From: Prochlorococcus sp. AG-409-G20
GTDB taxonomy: Bacteria > Cyanobacteriota > Cyanobacteriia > PCC-6307 > Cyanobiaceae
Direction of reading: 5' to 3'
NCBI GenBank assembly: GCA_003215775.1
Contig: QCJW01000010.1
Span: 1-63,974, forward strand
DNA length: 63,974 bases
The notes below the pieces were generated by a model that saw nothing but the letters and a program-made list of their open reading frames with translations, ran no database searches and was not told the DNA's origin. Below, piece after piece: positions 53,246-62,321 of this stretch; within the stretch, counting starts at the first letter, position 1, and every line of letters starts with the position of its first letter. The position numbers and the translations under genes were made by a program.

Positions 53246-54808
53246 ATGATCCAAATACATCCTAGACTAAAAATCAAGAATTATTTTCTATTTAGATGGA
53301 GTCCTGGAAGGATTCTTTTAGCATTATTGGCAATTGTTTTTTCTACACTTGCCTTGTTACCTTTAGTCGCATTAATTTTTGAAGGAATTTATGGATTAAG
53401 AGAGGGATCTGTAACTTTAGGAATAGATGGGTTTAGGCAAATAAAAGGTACGGTTGTTTTGCTTTTCTTTACTTCATTGGTTGGAGGAGTGATTGGAACA
53501 GCCAATGGTTGGTTGTTGGCTAATTGCAGATTCTCAGGTAGAAGAACTTTAAAAATTGCTCAATTAATACCTCTTGCTACTCCTGCATATCTTTTGTCTG
53601 CTACTTTGATTGATCTTGGAAGTATTAATGGAATAAGAATTACTGGAATATTTTGGGGAGTAATAATCATGGCTCTGACAACTTATCCTTATGTGTTTCT
53701 GTTAAGTACTGAAAGTTTTTCTAAGTCGGGTAGAGCTCAGTTAGAAGTTTGTCGAAGTTTAGGGGTAGGACCTTGGGATAGTTTTCGTAGAGTTGCGCTG
53801 CCTATCGCATTTCCTGCGGTTGGGGCAGGAGTGGCGCTTATGGGAATGGAAGTTGTGAATGAACTTGGGGCTGTCCAACTCTTAAATATTTCAAGTATTT
53901 CTTCTGGGATAGTTGAAAATTGGGTATCAGAAGGAAATCCTTCAGGAGCTATTGCGCTTGCTCTTATAGCTTTAGCAATTGTTATGACTTTAGTTGCTTA
54001 TGAGCGTATTTTAAGACGAAGAAGTAGGCGATGGACTGAAGGTGTTGCAGGCGGTGAAGCTCCTTCTTGGGAATTGAAGGGTGTTAGGGCCTTGCTTGCT
54101 CAAATGATATGTTTTGTCCCTCCTGCGTTTACTCTTGGCATTCCAATGATTTGGGTTGTACTAAATCTTGAGCAGGTTAGTTATGGTTTAGATCTAGATC
54201 TCTTATTGATTACAGGTAGAAGTTTAGTCCTTGGACTTGCTGCGGCAATACTCTGCATTGTATCAGCTTTATTTCTTTCAATTGCAAAAAGATGGTATAA
54301 CAAAAGATGGATGAGAAGTCTTACTTTTCTTGCAGGAATTGGATATGCAATTCCTGGTGCAGTTTTAGCTCTTGCCTTGTTCTCTGTGGGCAGTTATTTG
54401 GGAATATTTGTTCCAATCCTTTTACTATTATGGGGATACAGTGATCGCTTCCTTGCCGTGGCCAAAGGTGGTTTGGATGCTGCTTTTGAACGAGTTTCTC
54501 CTAGTCTTGATGAAGCAGCAACGGGTCTTGGGTGTAGATGGCCAGAGGTTCTCAGGAGGGTGCATTTACCTCTTCTTAAAGGACCATTGGCGGTTGGGGC
54601 TCTTCTTGTTTTTGTAGATACATTGAAAGAACTTCCTCTTACCTTCGTTTTAAGACCTTTTGACTTTGATACATTATCAGTGAGAATATTTCAGTATGCA
54701 GGGGATGAGAGAATGGCAGAATCTTTGCTTCCTTCCCTAATAATCCTTTCACTTGGATTGGTTGCTTCTATGGCTTTAATCCCAGGTATTGAATATCAGG
54801 ATGATTAG
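53246..54808 (+). CDS. futB: Iron(III)-type ABC transporter permease (FutB/SfuB-like)
   Basis: A 520-residue permease with about twelve transmembrane helices in two homologous halves. Each half has an EAA loop: QLEVCRSLGVGPWDSFRRVALP in the first and EAATGLGCRWPEVLRRVHLPLL in the second, the hallmark of permeases with two BPD domains such as FutB/SfuB for ferric iron. The ATPase and periplasmic binding protein are not adjacent, so they must be encoded elsewhere. It lies 53 bases downstream of the COG0523 gene on the same strand. The iron substrate is the family expectation; thiamine permeases look similar. Confidence 0.82.
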   Translation: MIQIHPRLKIKNYFLFRWSPGRILLALLAIVFSTLALLPLVALIFEGIYGLREGSVTLGIDGFRQIKGTVVLLFFTSLVGGVIGTANGWLLANCRFSGRRTLKIAQLIPLATPAYLLSATLIDLGSINGIRITGIFWGVIIMALTTYPYVFLLSTESFSKSGRAQLEVCRSLGVGPWDSFRRVALPIAFPAVGAGVALMGMEVVNELGAVQLLNISSISSGIVENWVSEGNPSGAIALALIALAIVMTLVAYERILRRRSRRWTEGVAGGEAPSWELKGVRALLAQMICFVPPAFTLGIPMIWVVLNLEQVSYGLDLDLLLITGRSLVLGLAAAILCIVSALFLSIAKRWYNKRWMRSLTFLAGIGYAIPGAVLALALFSVGSYLGIFVPILLLLWGYSDRFLAVAKGGLDAAFERVSPSLDEAATGLGCRWPEVLRRVHLPLLKGPLAVGALLVFVDTLKELPLTFVLRPFDFDTLSVRIFQYAGDERMAESLLPSLIILSLGLVASMALIPGIEYQDD

Positions 54809-54815
54809 TCGATCT

Positions 54816-54851
54816 CCAAATAAATAAATCTTAAGTCTCTTATTTATTTGG
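54816..54851. terminator. Inverted repeat between convergent permease and YbhN-like genes
   Basis: A perfect 12-base inverted repeat, CCAAATAAATAA / TTATTTATTTGG, with a 12-base loop. It overlaps the stop of the minus-strand gene. There is no clean T run, so it is a likely but unproven bidirectional terminator or transcript-end structure. Confidence 0.45.
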
Positions 54852-55812
54852 AATAACTATTAGTTATTAATTTATTAATACTGATTAGCAATATTGCAAT
54901 TAGATCTGAAATTGTGACACTTAGTCTATAACATATTAGTACTGCAAGCATCCCAGGGCTTGTTGAAAGTAGACCACTTCTTATTAGAACAATGCTTTCG
55001 AAAATACCAACACCACCTGGTGCACCAGGTATGATTAGTCCTGCAGCCCATGCAATTGAGAAAATAGACACCCATTGGTTCCATTTAGCAAATGAATCCA
55101 TTGAGAAGGCTTTTAGGCATAACCAAAATCCCAAAAACCTTATGCTGATAAAGAGTATCTCTATGATCAATGGTTTAGATGGATAGCCAAAATTCGTGTT
55201 GGAAACTATTCCTTTTATCTCATTTCTGAGGATATTCGGAGATTTGTTATTAATTTGTTGTTCTTTTAATCTTTTTATTCTTTTTATAATAGGCCTGTGA
55301 AACTTAGGAATCAAGAGAATAGAAGGAATTGTAGATAGAATAGAAATTCCAGATTGAAATCCTCCTAGTGGAACTAGTAATAATGCTGCTGCTAACATAA
55401 TGAAAGGCTCGATCACAACTGCAGTCATTGCATCGTTTGTTGTGATTTCTTTTCGTAGGGTTTGTAATCTTTTGATAAAGTGCCAAATCCCTCCTGGAAG
55501 GTACTTGAAGATATTAGTTCTTATATATAATTCAATTAATTGGATGCCTTTTGTCTTTAGATTAAGCCATAGAAATATATTCTTCCATGCAGCTGCATTA
55601 AGAAATAAACTTAGTGTACTGATAACTGTGCTACAGAAAAGCCAAGCTAAAGTTCTTTTGCTAATAACAATATCATTGAGTTTGCTAATGTTTAAGAAGA
55701 TTGAGTAGCCAAGAAATAATATGCTTGAAATTAATAGCCATGGTTTGATTAACTTAAAAATACGTTTTGTTATTGAGTCTCTGTTCTCAACCGCAAGAAA
55801 TTTTTTTATCAT
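54844..55812 (-). CDS. YbhN/AglD-like (LPG synthase TM region) membrane protein
   Basis: About 322 residues with seven to eight hydrophobic helices. The family hallmark GAPGGVGIFE is near the C-terminus, and FKYLPGGIWHFIKRLQ is in the first half. Proteins with this fold flip or modify lipids (the membrane part of lysyl-phosphatidylglycerol synthase). Start taken at the ATG overlapping the larC stop (TAATG); the frame has an ATG six codons earlier. Last of the minus-strand pair larC and this gene. Confidence 0.75.
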   Translation of the reverse strand: MIKKFLAVENRDSITKRIFKLIKPWLLISSILFLGYSIFLNISKLNDIVISKRTLAWLFCSTVISTLSLFLNAAAWKNIFLWLNLKTKGIQLIELYIRTNIFKYLPGGIWHFIKRLQTLRKEITTNDAMTAVVIEPFIMLAAALLLVPLGGFQSGISILSTIPSILLIPKFHRPIIKRIKRLKEQQINNKSPNILRNEIKGIVSNTNFGYPSKPLIIEILFISIRFLGFWLCLKAFSMDSFAKWNQWVSIFSIAWAAGLIIPGAPGGVGIFESIVLIRSGLLSTSPGMLAVLICYRLSVTISDLIAILLISINKLITNSYSK

Positions 55813-57050
55813 TAATCCTTGTCTCTCCATTGCTCTTTGGGAATAAATTTCCCAATAGAAGACAATATTTCTTGACGAATTTCATCAATACTTTTGCCAG
55901 ACTCCAAGCTGATTCTGACTAGTTCATCGTGTTCTGGCTTGATTGTTTCTTTGTTATTTGGCCTGAGTGCTTGTTTGACTCTTATTTTCCCAAAAATGCT
56001 ATTACAGTAGCCGTCTTTACGTTGTATAGTCCATCGATATTCTTCTCTTTCTCTAATTCCAAGACTGGTGCTATGTGTAAGCCATAATTTCATTAAAGAG
56101 TTGGCGTATGTGGGTGGAACAATTGCTTTAATACATATTCCTGTCCTGCCTTTTTTCATTTGAATTGGTTGAGTTATTACTTCGATTGCACCTTCTCTCC
56201 TAAGCCTGTTAATTAAGTTGCTTACATCTTCTGGTGTTGCATCATCAATCCATGCTTCTTGAGTAATTATTCTTTCTAATGAGATTTGACTGTTTTCATT
56301 AGCCAATTGATTGTTACTAGAATAATTCATTTTCCAAATCCTTAAAAAGTTTGGTCGATCGAGATCTCTATGCCCTAGACCTACCCCAATTGACTCGATT
56401 TCCATTGATTCAGGTTGAGTGAAATTGTCAGCAAGGATAGCCATTAAAGCTAATCCTGTTGGTGTGGTTAGTTCCCCTTTCGCATTACCCTCATCAAAAG
56501 AGAGCTTGATGTTGTGGTTCTTAGCAAGTTCAATTACAGCCGGTACAGGAACTGATAGTAATCCATGTTCTGTGTTCACTACTCCAGAACCTGCAGGTGG
56601 TACCCCACAGAATATTTTGCTGGGTTTTATATAATTAATACAAGCACAAACACCAATTATATCAACTAGAGAATCTATTGCTCCTATTTCATGAAAGTGT
56701 ACTAAATTAATATCAGTACCATGAACTGAGGCTTCGGCACGAGCTAAGCTCTCAAATACTAAGAAGACTTTCTTGCGTAAATCTTCTTCCCATAATGAAT
56801 TATTAATTAATTTTTGTATATCTAGCCATTTTCTTGGTTTGGGATTCCCTTCTGATTCATGGACGGATACTTTAGTTCCCCTAAAGTTATAGTTTTTTGT
56901 CTCTTCAATTGTTAGTGAAAAAGAATCTTTCATTCCTATCTTGAAAAGGGGAGCCTCAATTATTTCTTTAGGCACCCCCAAATCTAAGAAAGCAGCCAAG
57001 ATCATGTCACCAGACATTCCATTAGGGCAATCGATGTAAAGACTTTTCAT
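55812..57050 (-). CDS. larC: Nickel insertion protein LarC (DUF111)
   Basis: LarC adds nickel to the pyridinium-thiocarboxylate nucleotide to make the nickel-pincer cofactor of lactate racemase and related enzymes. The 412-residue protein starts MKSLYIDCPNGMSGDMILAA, continues with the conserved VHFHEIGAIDSLVDIIG and SVPVPAVIELAKNH, and then TTPTGLALMAILAD and the C-terminal domain with EAWIDDATPEDVSNLI. I see no larA, larB or larE in the window, so the client and substrate supply are unknown. Its stop overlaps the start of the YbhN-like gene. Confidence 0.9.
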   Translation of the reverse strand: MKSLYIDCPNGMSGDMILAAFLDLGVPKEIIEAPLFKIGMKDSFSLTIEETKNYNFRGTKVSVHESEGNPKPRKWLDIQKLINNSLWEEDLRKKVFLVFESLARAEASVHGTDINLVHFHEIGAIDSLVDIIGVCACINYIKPSKIFCGVPPAGSGVVNTEHGLLSVPVPAVIELAKNHNIKLSFDEGNAKGELTTPTGLALMAILADNFTQPESMEIESIGVGLGHRDLDRPNFLRIWKMNYSSNNQLANENSQISLERIITQEAWIDDATPEDVSNLINRLRREGAIEVITQPIQMKKGRTGICIKAIVPPTYANSLMKLWLTHSTSLGIREREEYRWTIQRKDGYCNSIFGKIRVKQALRPNNKETIKPEHDELVRISLESGKSIDEIRQEILSSIGKFIPKEQWRDKD

Positions 57051-57141
57051 TGTTTAGGATCTATTGAAGAAGTGGCTAGGATGATTAAATATTTATAGGT
57101 CATTAAGTGTTGACAACTTTGAGGAAGTCAGGATAAGTCGA

Positions 57142-57816
57142 TTATTTACTTTCATGATTTTTTCCAGGAGAATTTTTACGTTTTTCTCCTTTCCCTTTGG
57201 TAGTTTTTTGGGGTATTTGTGAAATTACTTCAAAGCTTTCTAAGTGAAGCTGCTGATTTATGCGTCTTGCTTCAATGCTGACAAAATGCCTCAGATATTC
57301 AAGTGGTAAATTCCCTTTAATCATTATTTTAAAAGGAATTCCTTTGTTTTTTTTATCCTTGCCTTTTTGACGAATTCTAATAACTAATTCTTCAGTTTCT
57401 GGTCGAGTGAAAATTAACTCACCTCTTATAGAAAAGTAGTTTTCGCCTTCTGGAAGATGGTCGCTTTTGGATTCTAGTTTCTCATTAGAATTGTTTTTAT
57501 TGACATTTTCTTCTTCTTGTTTTTTAAGTGTACTTGGTTCCCATACTCCTGCAATCTGAAGGTGTAAATAGTTTGAATCTCTACAGCGAGGATAAACAAC
57601 CCATAGATGTGGCTCGTTCAAAGCAAGATGCTTCTGCATTAGGCCTATAACCCTCCCAAGCACAACAGACTCTATTGAGGTCTGATTCTCATCGCAAACC
57701 TCAAGAGTCCCTTTGGTAAATTTTTCTGGGCTTGAAGGGTGATAAATGCCCCTTACTACACCTATAGCCCTGTATTGCAAAGGCTCTGTTACAGGCGTGA
57801 TTGGATGTTCTCGCAT
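57142..57816 (-). CDS. Conserved hypothetical cyanobacterial protein
   Basis: A 224-residue soluble protein. The N-terminal half has QYRAIGVVRGIYHPSSPEKFTKG and VLGRVIGLMQKHLALNEPHLWVVYPR; a charged low-complexity insert (about 105-125, Lys/Asn/Glu) follows, then YFSIRGELIFTRPETEELVIRI and LPLEYLRHFVSIEARR, ending in a basic tail. It looks like two beta-rich halves split by a variable linker. The basic tail might bind RNA or DNA, but this is a guess. I cannot name a function. Confidence 0.7.
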   Translation of the reverse strand: MREHPITPVTEPLQYRAIGVVRGIYHPSSPEKFTKGTLEVCDENQTSIESVVLGRVIGLMQKHLALNEPHLWVVYPRCRDSNYLHLQIAGVWEPSTLKKQEEENVNKNNSNEKLESKSDHLPEGENYFSIRGELIFTRPETEELVIRIRQKGKDKKNKGIPFKIMIKGNLPLEYLRHFVSIEARRINQQLHLESFEVISQIPQKTTKGKGEKRKNSPGKNHESK

Positions 57817-58026
57817 CTCTGAATAGGGGCATCGATAGGCCCAATACTGAATCTAGCGAGATATAGAGATTTTTAAGGGATTTATAAAACTATTCTCCAA
57901 CTTTTTTAAAACATTATCAATGAAGTTGTTAGCAAAAAAATTAAGGAAAAATCTAAAGCAAATATTTTCCCCTCTTTTAAAGATTAATGTCTATCATGGC
58001 CTTTGGATAAACTTGATTTAAGTATT

Positions 58027-58350
58027 TTAGTTGACCTCCTGTGATTCTTCTTGAAGGCTTCTTAAGGCTTGGTCAATTGCATCTGATGGATTTGTAGCAT
58101 TATCCATAGCTGTTGCTTTTCTCAAAAGATTCATTAGTTCCATTGGATTTGAAACATCCAAAAGAGTGTTCTTCTTTTCATTTCCTTCAAAGTTCTCGTA
58201 TAACTCGTCATTCTGAGTCAGTACTTCTGCTTTTGAGCTTTGGTTGATCGAGAGTATTGCCAATGATAAACAATTAATGGCAAAGAGGCTAAGAAATGGC
58301 ACGGTAGCCTTTAAAAAAGAAGAATAAGGACTTTTTGATTGCTGTCTCAT
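58027..58350 (-). CDS. Small membrane-anchored or exported protein, unknown
   Basis: A 107-residue protein with an N-terminal hydrophobic segment (FLKATVPFLSLFAINCLSLAIL) after basic residues, which fits a signal anchor, and an acidic soluble domain ending RSLQEESQEVN. Low-complexity Asn and Ser suggest disorder. The minus-strand gene is divergent from xthA with 59 bases between. No family recognised. Confidence 0.5.
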   Translation of the reverse strand: MRQQSKSPYSSFLKATVPFLSLFAINCLSLAILSINQSSKAEVLTQNDELYENFEGNEKKNTLLDVSNPMELMNLLRKATAMDNATNPSDAIDQALRSLQEESQEVN

Positions 58351-58409
58351 TTATGCTATCTGACCTTGAGAGCCATATCTTAACGGTTTTGGACTAAGAC
58401 TTTGGAATC

Positions 58410-59249
58410 ATGTTAATTGCTACTTGGAACGTCAATTCAATTAGGACAAGGCTTAATCAGGTCCTTGATTGGCTTGATGAGGTTAATCCGGATTTATTGT
58501 GTATACAAGAAACAAAGGTAGACGACCCTTTTTTTCCAGCAGCGTCGTTTGAAGATAAAGGCTATCAGGTTAGATATTATGGCCAAAAATCATATAATGG
58601 GGTTGCCATGATAAGTAGATACCCATTAAAAGATGTACGATGCGGCTTGCTTGGAGAATTGCCAAATGATTTAGATGCTAAGCTACTTGAGGATCAGAAA
58701 AGAGTAATTAGTGCTTTAGTTAATGATATAAGAGTTGTTAATTTATATGTTCCTAACGGCTCTTCGATTGCCTCGGATAAATATCAATACAAGATCCAAT
58801 GGCTTTCATGCCTAAGTAGATATTTAAACTCTCAGAAATTGCGAGATGAACCTTTATGTGTTTTAGGTGATTTTAATATTGCTATGGAAGACCGAGATAT
58901 GCATTCTCCTGAAAGACTTAGAGGTGGGATAATGGCTAGTGAATTAGAGCAGGAAAAGTTAAGATCTGTTCTTCAAGATCGCCTTCATGATGTATTTAGA
59001 TTGTTTGAAGGAGACACAAACCATTGGAGTTGGTGGGACTATAGAAGTGGAGCTTGGGATAGAGATAAGGGTTGGAGAATTGATCATATTTATCTTTCAA
59101 GCGAGCTTCTTGATCAGTCTGTTAGTTGTGTGATTGATAAAAAAATGAGAGGCAAAACTAAACCTAGCGACCATGCTCCAGTATTGGTTGATATAAATTG
59201 GCCCCCGCAAGAAGAATATGAAGATGATTCTTTTTATTTACATCATTAA
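58410..59249 (+). CDS. xthA: Exodeoxyribonuclease III (AP endonuclease)
   Basis: XthA cuts DNA at abasic sites and degrades 3' ends in base-excision repair. The 279-residue protein has the family motifs TWNVNSIRTRLNQVL, LLCIQETKV with the metal-binding Glu, NLYVPNGS, VLGDFNIAM, and SDHAPVLVDI with the catalytic His. Length normal. A 12-base inverted repeat follows near its end and also covers the end of glcD. Confidence 0.95.
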   Translation: MLIATWNVNSIRTRLNQVLDWLDEVNPDLLCIQETKVDDPFFPAASFEDKGYQVRYYGQKSYNGVAMISRYPLKDVRCGLLGELPNDLDAKLLEDQKRVISALVNDIRVVNLYVPNGSSIASDKYQYKIQWLSCLSRYLNSQKLRDEPLCVLGDFNIAMEDRDMHSPERLRGGIMASELEQEKLRSVLQDRLHDVFRLFEGDTNHWSWWDYRSGAWDRDKGWRIDHIYLSSELLDQSVSCVIDKKMRGKTKPSDHAPVLVDINWPPQEEYEDDSFYLHH

Positions 59250-59288
59250 AATCTCAATATTTCAGCTCTCAATAGGAATTAATTCTAG

Positions 59289-59322
59289 AATTTAGAAGTT
59301 GATTTTAGTAAACTTCTAAATT
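59289..59322 (+). terminator. Probable terminator for xthA at the end of glcD
   Basis: A perfect 12-base stem, AATTTAGAAGTT / AACTTCTAAATT, with a ten-base loop containing the glcD stop codon. A T-rich tract follows on the plus strand. It may end xthA transcripts and stabilise the glcD 3' end. Confidence 0.5.
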
Positions 59323-60810
59323 TGATTCTTTGATTTTTTTATTGTCTTGAAAATAAACTTTTTTTCTTGCTGATTCGCCACAGCTTCTTGGCGTAGGAAA
59401 CACCTTGCCAGGGTTTGCTCGGTTGTGAGGATCAAATGCTTTTCGAAGAAATCCCATTGTTTCTAAGTCATCTGAAGTAAACATCCAGTCCAGATAGCAA
59501 CGTTTATCAGACCCCACTCCATGTTCACCTGTAATACTTCCTCCGACTGCTAGGCATTCTTTAAGTATTTCTGCTCCAAGTTCTTTTACTTGAGTTTCTA
59601 TTTCAGGACTTCCTCCTTTGTAAAGAATTAATGGATGAAGGTTCCCATCCCCAGCATGAAATACATTTGCAATAGGTAAATTATATTTTTTGCTAAGGAT
59701 TTCAATTGACTTGAGTATTTTGGGTAAACTACTTCTAGGGACAACTCCATCTTGAACAAAATATTTGGAAGATATTTTTCCTACAGCAGCAAAAGCTGAT
59801 TTTCTTCCTTTCCAAAGCCTTTCCCTATCTTTAGCTTGCACCGCTTTTCTAATATGACGAGCTCCAGTATTAATGCATAATTTTATTGCATGTTCTGTTG
59901 CTAAATTAACTTCGTTCTCTTGTCCATCAATTTCAATTAGTAAAACTGCAGCAGCATCTGGTGGGTATTCTTCAGCGCCAAAAAGATCATTGACAGCATT
60001 AATCATAAAGTTGTCCATTATTTCCATTCCTGCTGGCAGTAGACCAGCCGCTGTTATTTGAGAAACAGCTAGTCCGGCAGCTTCCATAGTAGGGAAATCT
60101 GCGAGCAATACGCTTATGTTTTGAGGTGCTTTAAGAAGCCTCAAAGTGATAGAAGTGGCAATCCCTAAGGTGCCTTCACTGCCTATAAAAGCCCCTCTTA
60201 AATCAAGTTCGGCTGGTTCATTAATTGGTCCTCCTAGAGTTGTTACTTCTCCATTAGGCAGAACTACTTCAATTTCCATTACGTGATTACTAGTAACGCC
60301 ATATTTCAGGCAATGAACTCCTCCTGAGTTTTCTGCGACATTTCCACCAATGCTGCAGATGATTTGGCTTGAGGGATCTGGCGCGTAATAGAAACCATCT
60401 CCTTTGACCGCGTTAGTTACCCAACTATTTATTACTCCTGGCTGGACCTTGATTGTTTGGTTCTCCAGATCTATGGCCAAGATCTCACGCATTCGACTGG
60501 TTATGACTAGGAGAGTTTCTTCTTCTGCGACTGCTCCACCAGAAAGGCCCGTGCCACTACCCCTTGCTACGAAAGGGATTGAATTCTTATGACAGCATTT
60601 AAGTATCTTTGATACTTGTGAAGTTGTTTCCGGAAGGACCGCTAATGGCGGAGTGTGACGATTAATTGTTAGACCGTCACAGTCGTACACGAGCAGTTCT
60701 TGCCTCTTTGAGACGACTGCTTTCTTAGGGAGAAATTTCCTGAGTTCCCTTTCTAGGAGAGGCCAGTCGTGGTTCACAACTTTTGATGATCTATCCCTTA
60801 ACTTTGGCAT
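59305..60810 (-). CDS. glcD: Glycolate oxidase / dehydrogenase subunit GlcD (FAD-linked)
   Basis: GlcD is the FAD-containing subunit oxidising glycolate, made by the oxygenase reaction of Rubisco, to glyoxylate. The 501-residue protein has the FAD-binding PFVARGSGTGLSGGAVAEE, the region PDPSSQIICSIGGNVAENSGGVHCLKYG, GAFIGSEGTLGI and the C-terminal HAGDGNLHPLILY and GGSITGEHGVGSDKR. It is the standard GlcD length. glcE and glcF are not adjacent, so its electron acceptor is unknown from this window. Divergent from hemL. Confidence 0.92.
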   Translation of the reverse strand: MPKLRDRSSKVVNHDWPLLERELRKFLPKKAVVSKRQELLVYDCDGLTINRHTPPLAVLPETTSQVSKILKCCHKNSIPFVARGSGTGLSGGAVAEEETLLVITSRMREILAIDLENQTIKVQPGVINSWVTNAVKGDGFYYAPDPSSQIICSIGGNVAENSGGVHCLKYGVTSNHVMEIEVVLPNGEVTTLGGPINEPAELDLRGAFIGSEGTLGIATSITLRLLKAPQNISVLLADFPTMEAAGLAVSQITAAGLLPAGMEIMDNFMINAVNDLFGAEEYPPDAAAVLLIEIDGQENEVNLATEHAIKLCINTGARHIRKAVQAKDRERLWKGRKSAFAAVGKISSKYFVQDGVVPRSSLPKILKSIEILSKKYNLPIANVFHAGDGNLHPLILYKGGSPEIETQVKELGAEILKECLAVGGSITGEHGVGSDKRCYLDWMFTSDDLETMGFLRKAFDPHNRANPGKVFPTPRSCGESARKKVYFQDNKKIKESNLEVY

Positions 60811-60914
60811 TTCATAAAGCCAGGTATAGAAGGTACAAAGAAATTTGAGACGAATTACCCTCTTTTAGGCCAATATGGCTGACTGTGTTTATCAGCCCTT
60901 TGGCATCGGTTTCC

Positions 60915-62213
60915 GTGACAAACGCCTTGAACACCACACGATCCCAAGAAATCTTCAGTGCTGCCAAGGCATTGATGCCTGGAGGAGTTAGCTCTCCCGT
61001 AAGGGCATTTAAGTCGGTGGGTGGACAGCCCATCGTCTTTGATCGAGTAAAAGGTCCTTATGCATGGGATGTGGATGGGAATCGTTTTATCGACTATGTC
61101 GGTAGTTGGGGGCCAGCAATTTGCGGCCACTCTCATCCAGACGTCACTGCGGCACTCCAAGAGGCCTTGGAGAAGGGGACAAGTTTTGGTGCACCCTGCG
61201 AACTTGAGAATCGACTTGCGTCGATGGTCATAGACGCTGTCCCGAGCGTTGAGATGGTTCGTTTCGTTAATAGCGGTACAGAAGCGTGTATGGCCGTGCT
61301 TCGGCTAATGAGGGCCTTTACAGGGCGAGACAAGGTCATCAAATTTGAAGGGTGCTATCACGGTCACGCCGACATGTTCCTTGTCAAGGCAGGCTCGGGA
61401 GTGGCAACTCTTGGATTGCCTGATTCTCCAGGAGTGCCCAGAAGTACAACCGCAAATACTCTGACTGCTCCATATAACGACTTGGAAGCAGTTAAAGAGT
61501 TGTTTGCTGAAAATCCAGATGCTATTTCTGGAGTCATACTTGAGCCTGTAGTTGGAAATGCAGGGTTTATAACTCCTGAACCTGGCTTTTTAGAGGGATT
61601 GAGAGAGCTGACCAAAGAAAATGGAGCTTTACTTGTTTTTGATGAAGTAATGACTGGATTCAGAATTAGTTATGGAGGAGCACAAGAGAGATTTGGTGTA
61701 ACTCCTGATCTCACGACAATGGGCAAAGTTATTGGTGGGGGCCTTCCTGTTGGAGCTTATGGCGGTAAGGCTGAAATTATGTCAATGGTTGCTCCTGCAG
61801 GCCCTATGTATCAAGCAGGAACACTTAGTGGTAATCCTCTTGCGATGACAGCAGGCATTAAGACCTTGGAACTTCTTAGTCAAGAAGGGACTTATGATCG
61901 ACTTGAGTTGCTCACAAATCGTCTTATTGAAGGGATAGTTGACTGCGCCAAGTCGGCTGGGTTTGAAATAACCGGAAGTAGCATTAGCGCCATGTTCGGG
62001 TTCTATCTTTGTCAGGGCCCTGTAAGGAACTTTGAGGAAGCAAAAGCTTCAGATACAGAACGGTTTGGCAAGTTGCATCGTGAGATGCTTAATAGAGGGG
62101 TTTATTTGGCTCCTAGTGCATTCGAAGCAGGTTTCACTTCTCTGGCTCATTCCGATGATGATATTGATGCAACAATCCAAGCATTTAGAGATAGTTTTGA
62201 AGCGATCAAGTAA
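60915..62213 (+). CDS. hemL: Glutamate-1-semialdehyde 2,1-aminomutase
   Basis: HemL makes 5-aminolevulinate from glutamate-1-semialdehyde, the entry to haem and chlorophyll synthesis. The PLP enzyme has [21 protein letters not shown] (in part), [26 protein letters not shown] and the PLP lysine in [18 protein letters not shown]. About 432 residues from the GTG at 60915 ([14 protein letters not shown]); the frame also allows a GTG ten codons earlier. The first 540 bases or so have distinctly higher G+C than the rest of the gene and of the region. Ends in a terminator-like hairpin. Confidence 0.95.
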   Translation: MTNALNTTRSQEIFSAAKALMPGGVSSPVRAFKSVGGQPIVFDRVKGPYAWDVDGNRFIDYVGSWGPAICGHSHPDVTAALQEALEKGTSFGAPCELENRLASMVIDAVPSVEMVRFVNSGTEACMAVLRLMRAFTGRDKVIKFEGCYHGHADMFLVKAGSGVATLGLPDSPGVPRSTTANTLTAPYNDLEAVKELFAENPDAISGVILEPVVGNAGFITPEPGFLEGLRELTKENGALLVFDEVMTGFRISYGGAQERFGVTPDLTTMGKVIGGGLPVGAYGGKAEIMSMVAPAGPMYQAGTLSGNPLAMTAGIKTLELLSQEGTYDRLELLTNRLIEGIVDCAKSAGFEITGSSISAMFGFYLCQGPVRNFEEAKASDTERFGKLHREMLNRGVYLAPSAFEAGFTSLAHSDDDIDATIQAFRDSFEAIK

Positions 62214-62218
62214 ACATA

Positions 62219-62253
62219 ATTACTTGTATTGATTAACTATCAATACAAGTAAT
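62219..62253 (+). terminator. Probable terminator after hemL
   Basis: A perfect 15-base inverted repeat, ATTACTTGTATTGAT / ATCAATACAAGTAAT, with a five-base loop, four bases after the hemL stop, then a T tract (GATTTTT). Moderate strength because the stem is AT-rich. Confidence 0.6.
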
Positions 62254-62321
62254 AAGTGATTTTTAGAGATAAAATTCTAGATTATTTCTTAACTACTTAT
62301 AATCTCCTTAAGAGATATCAA

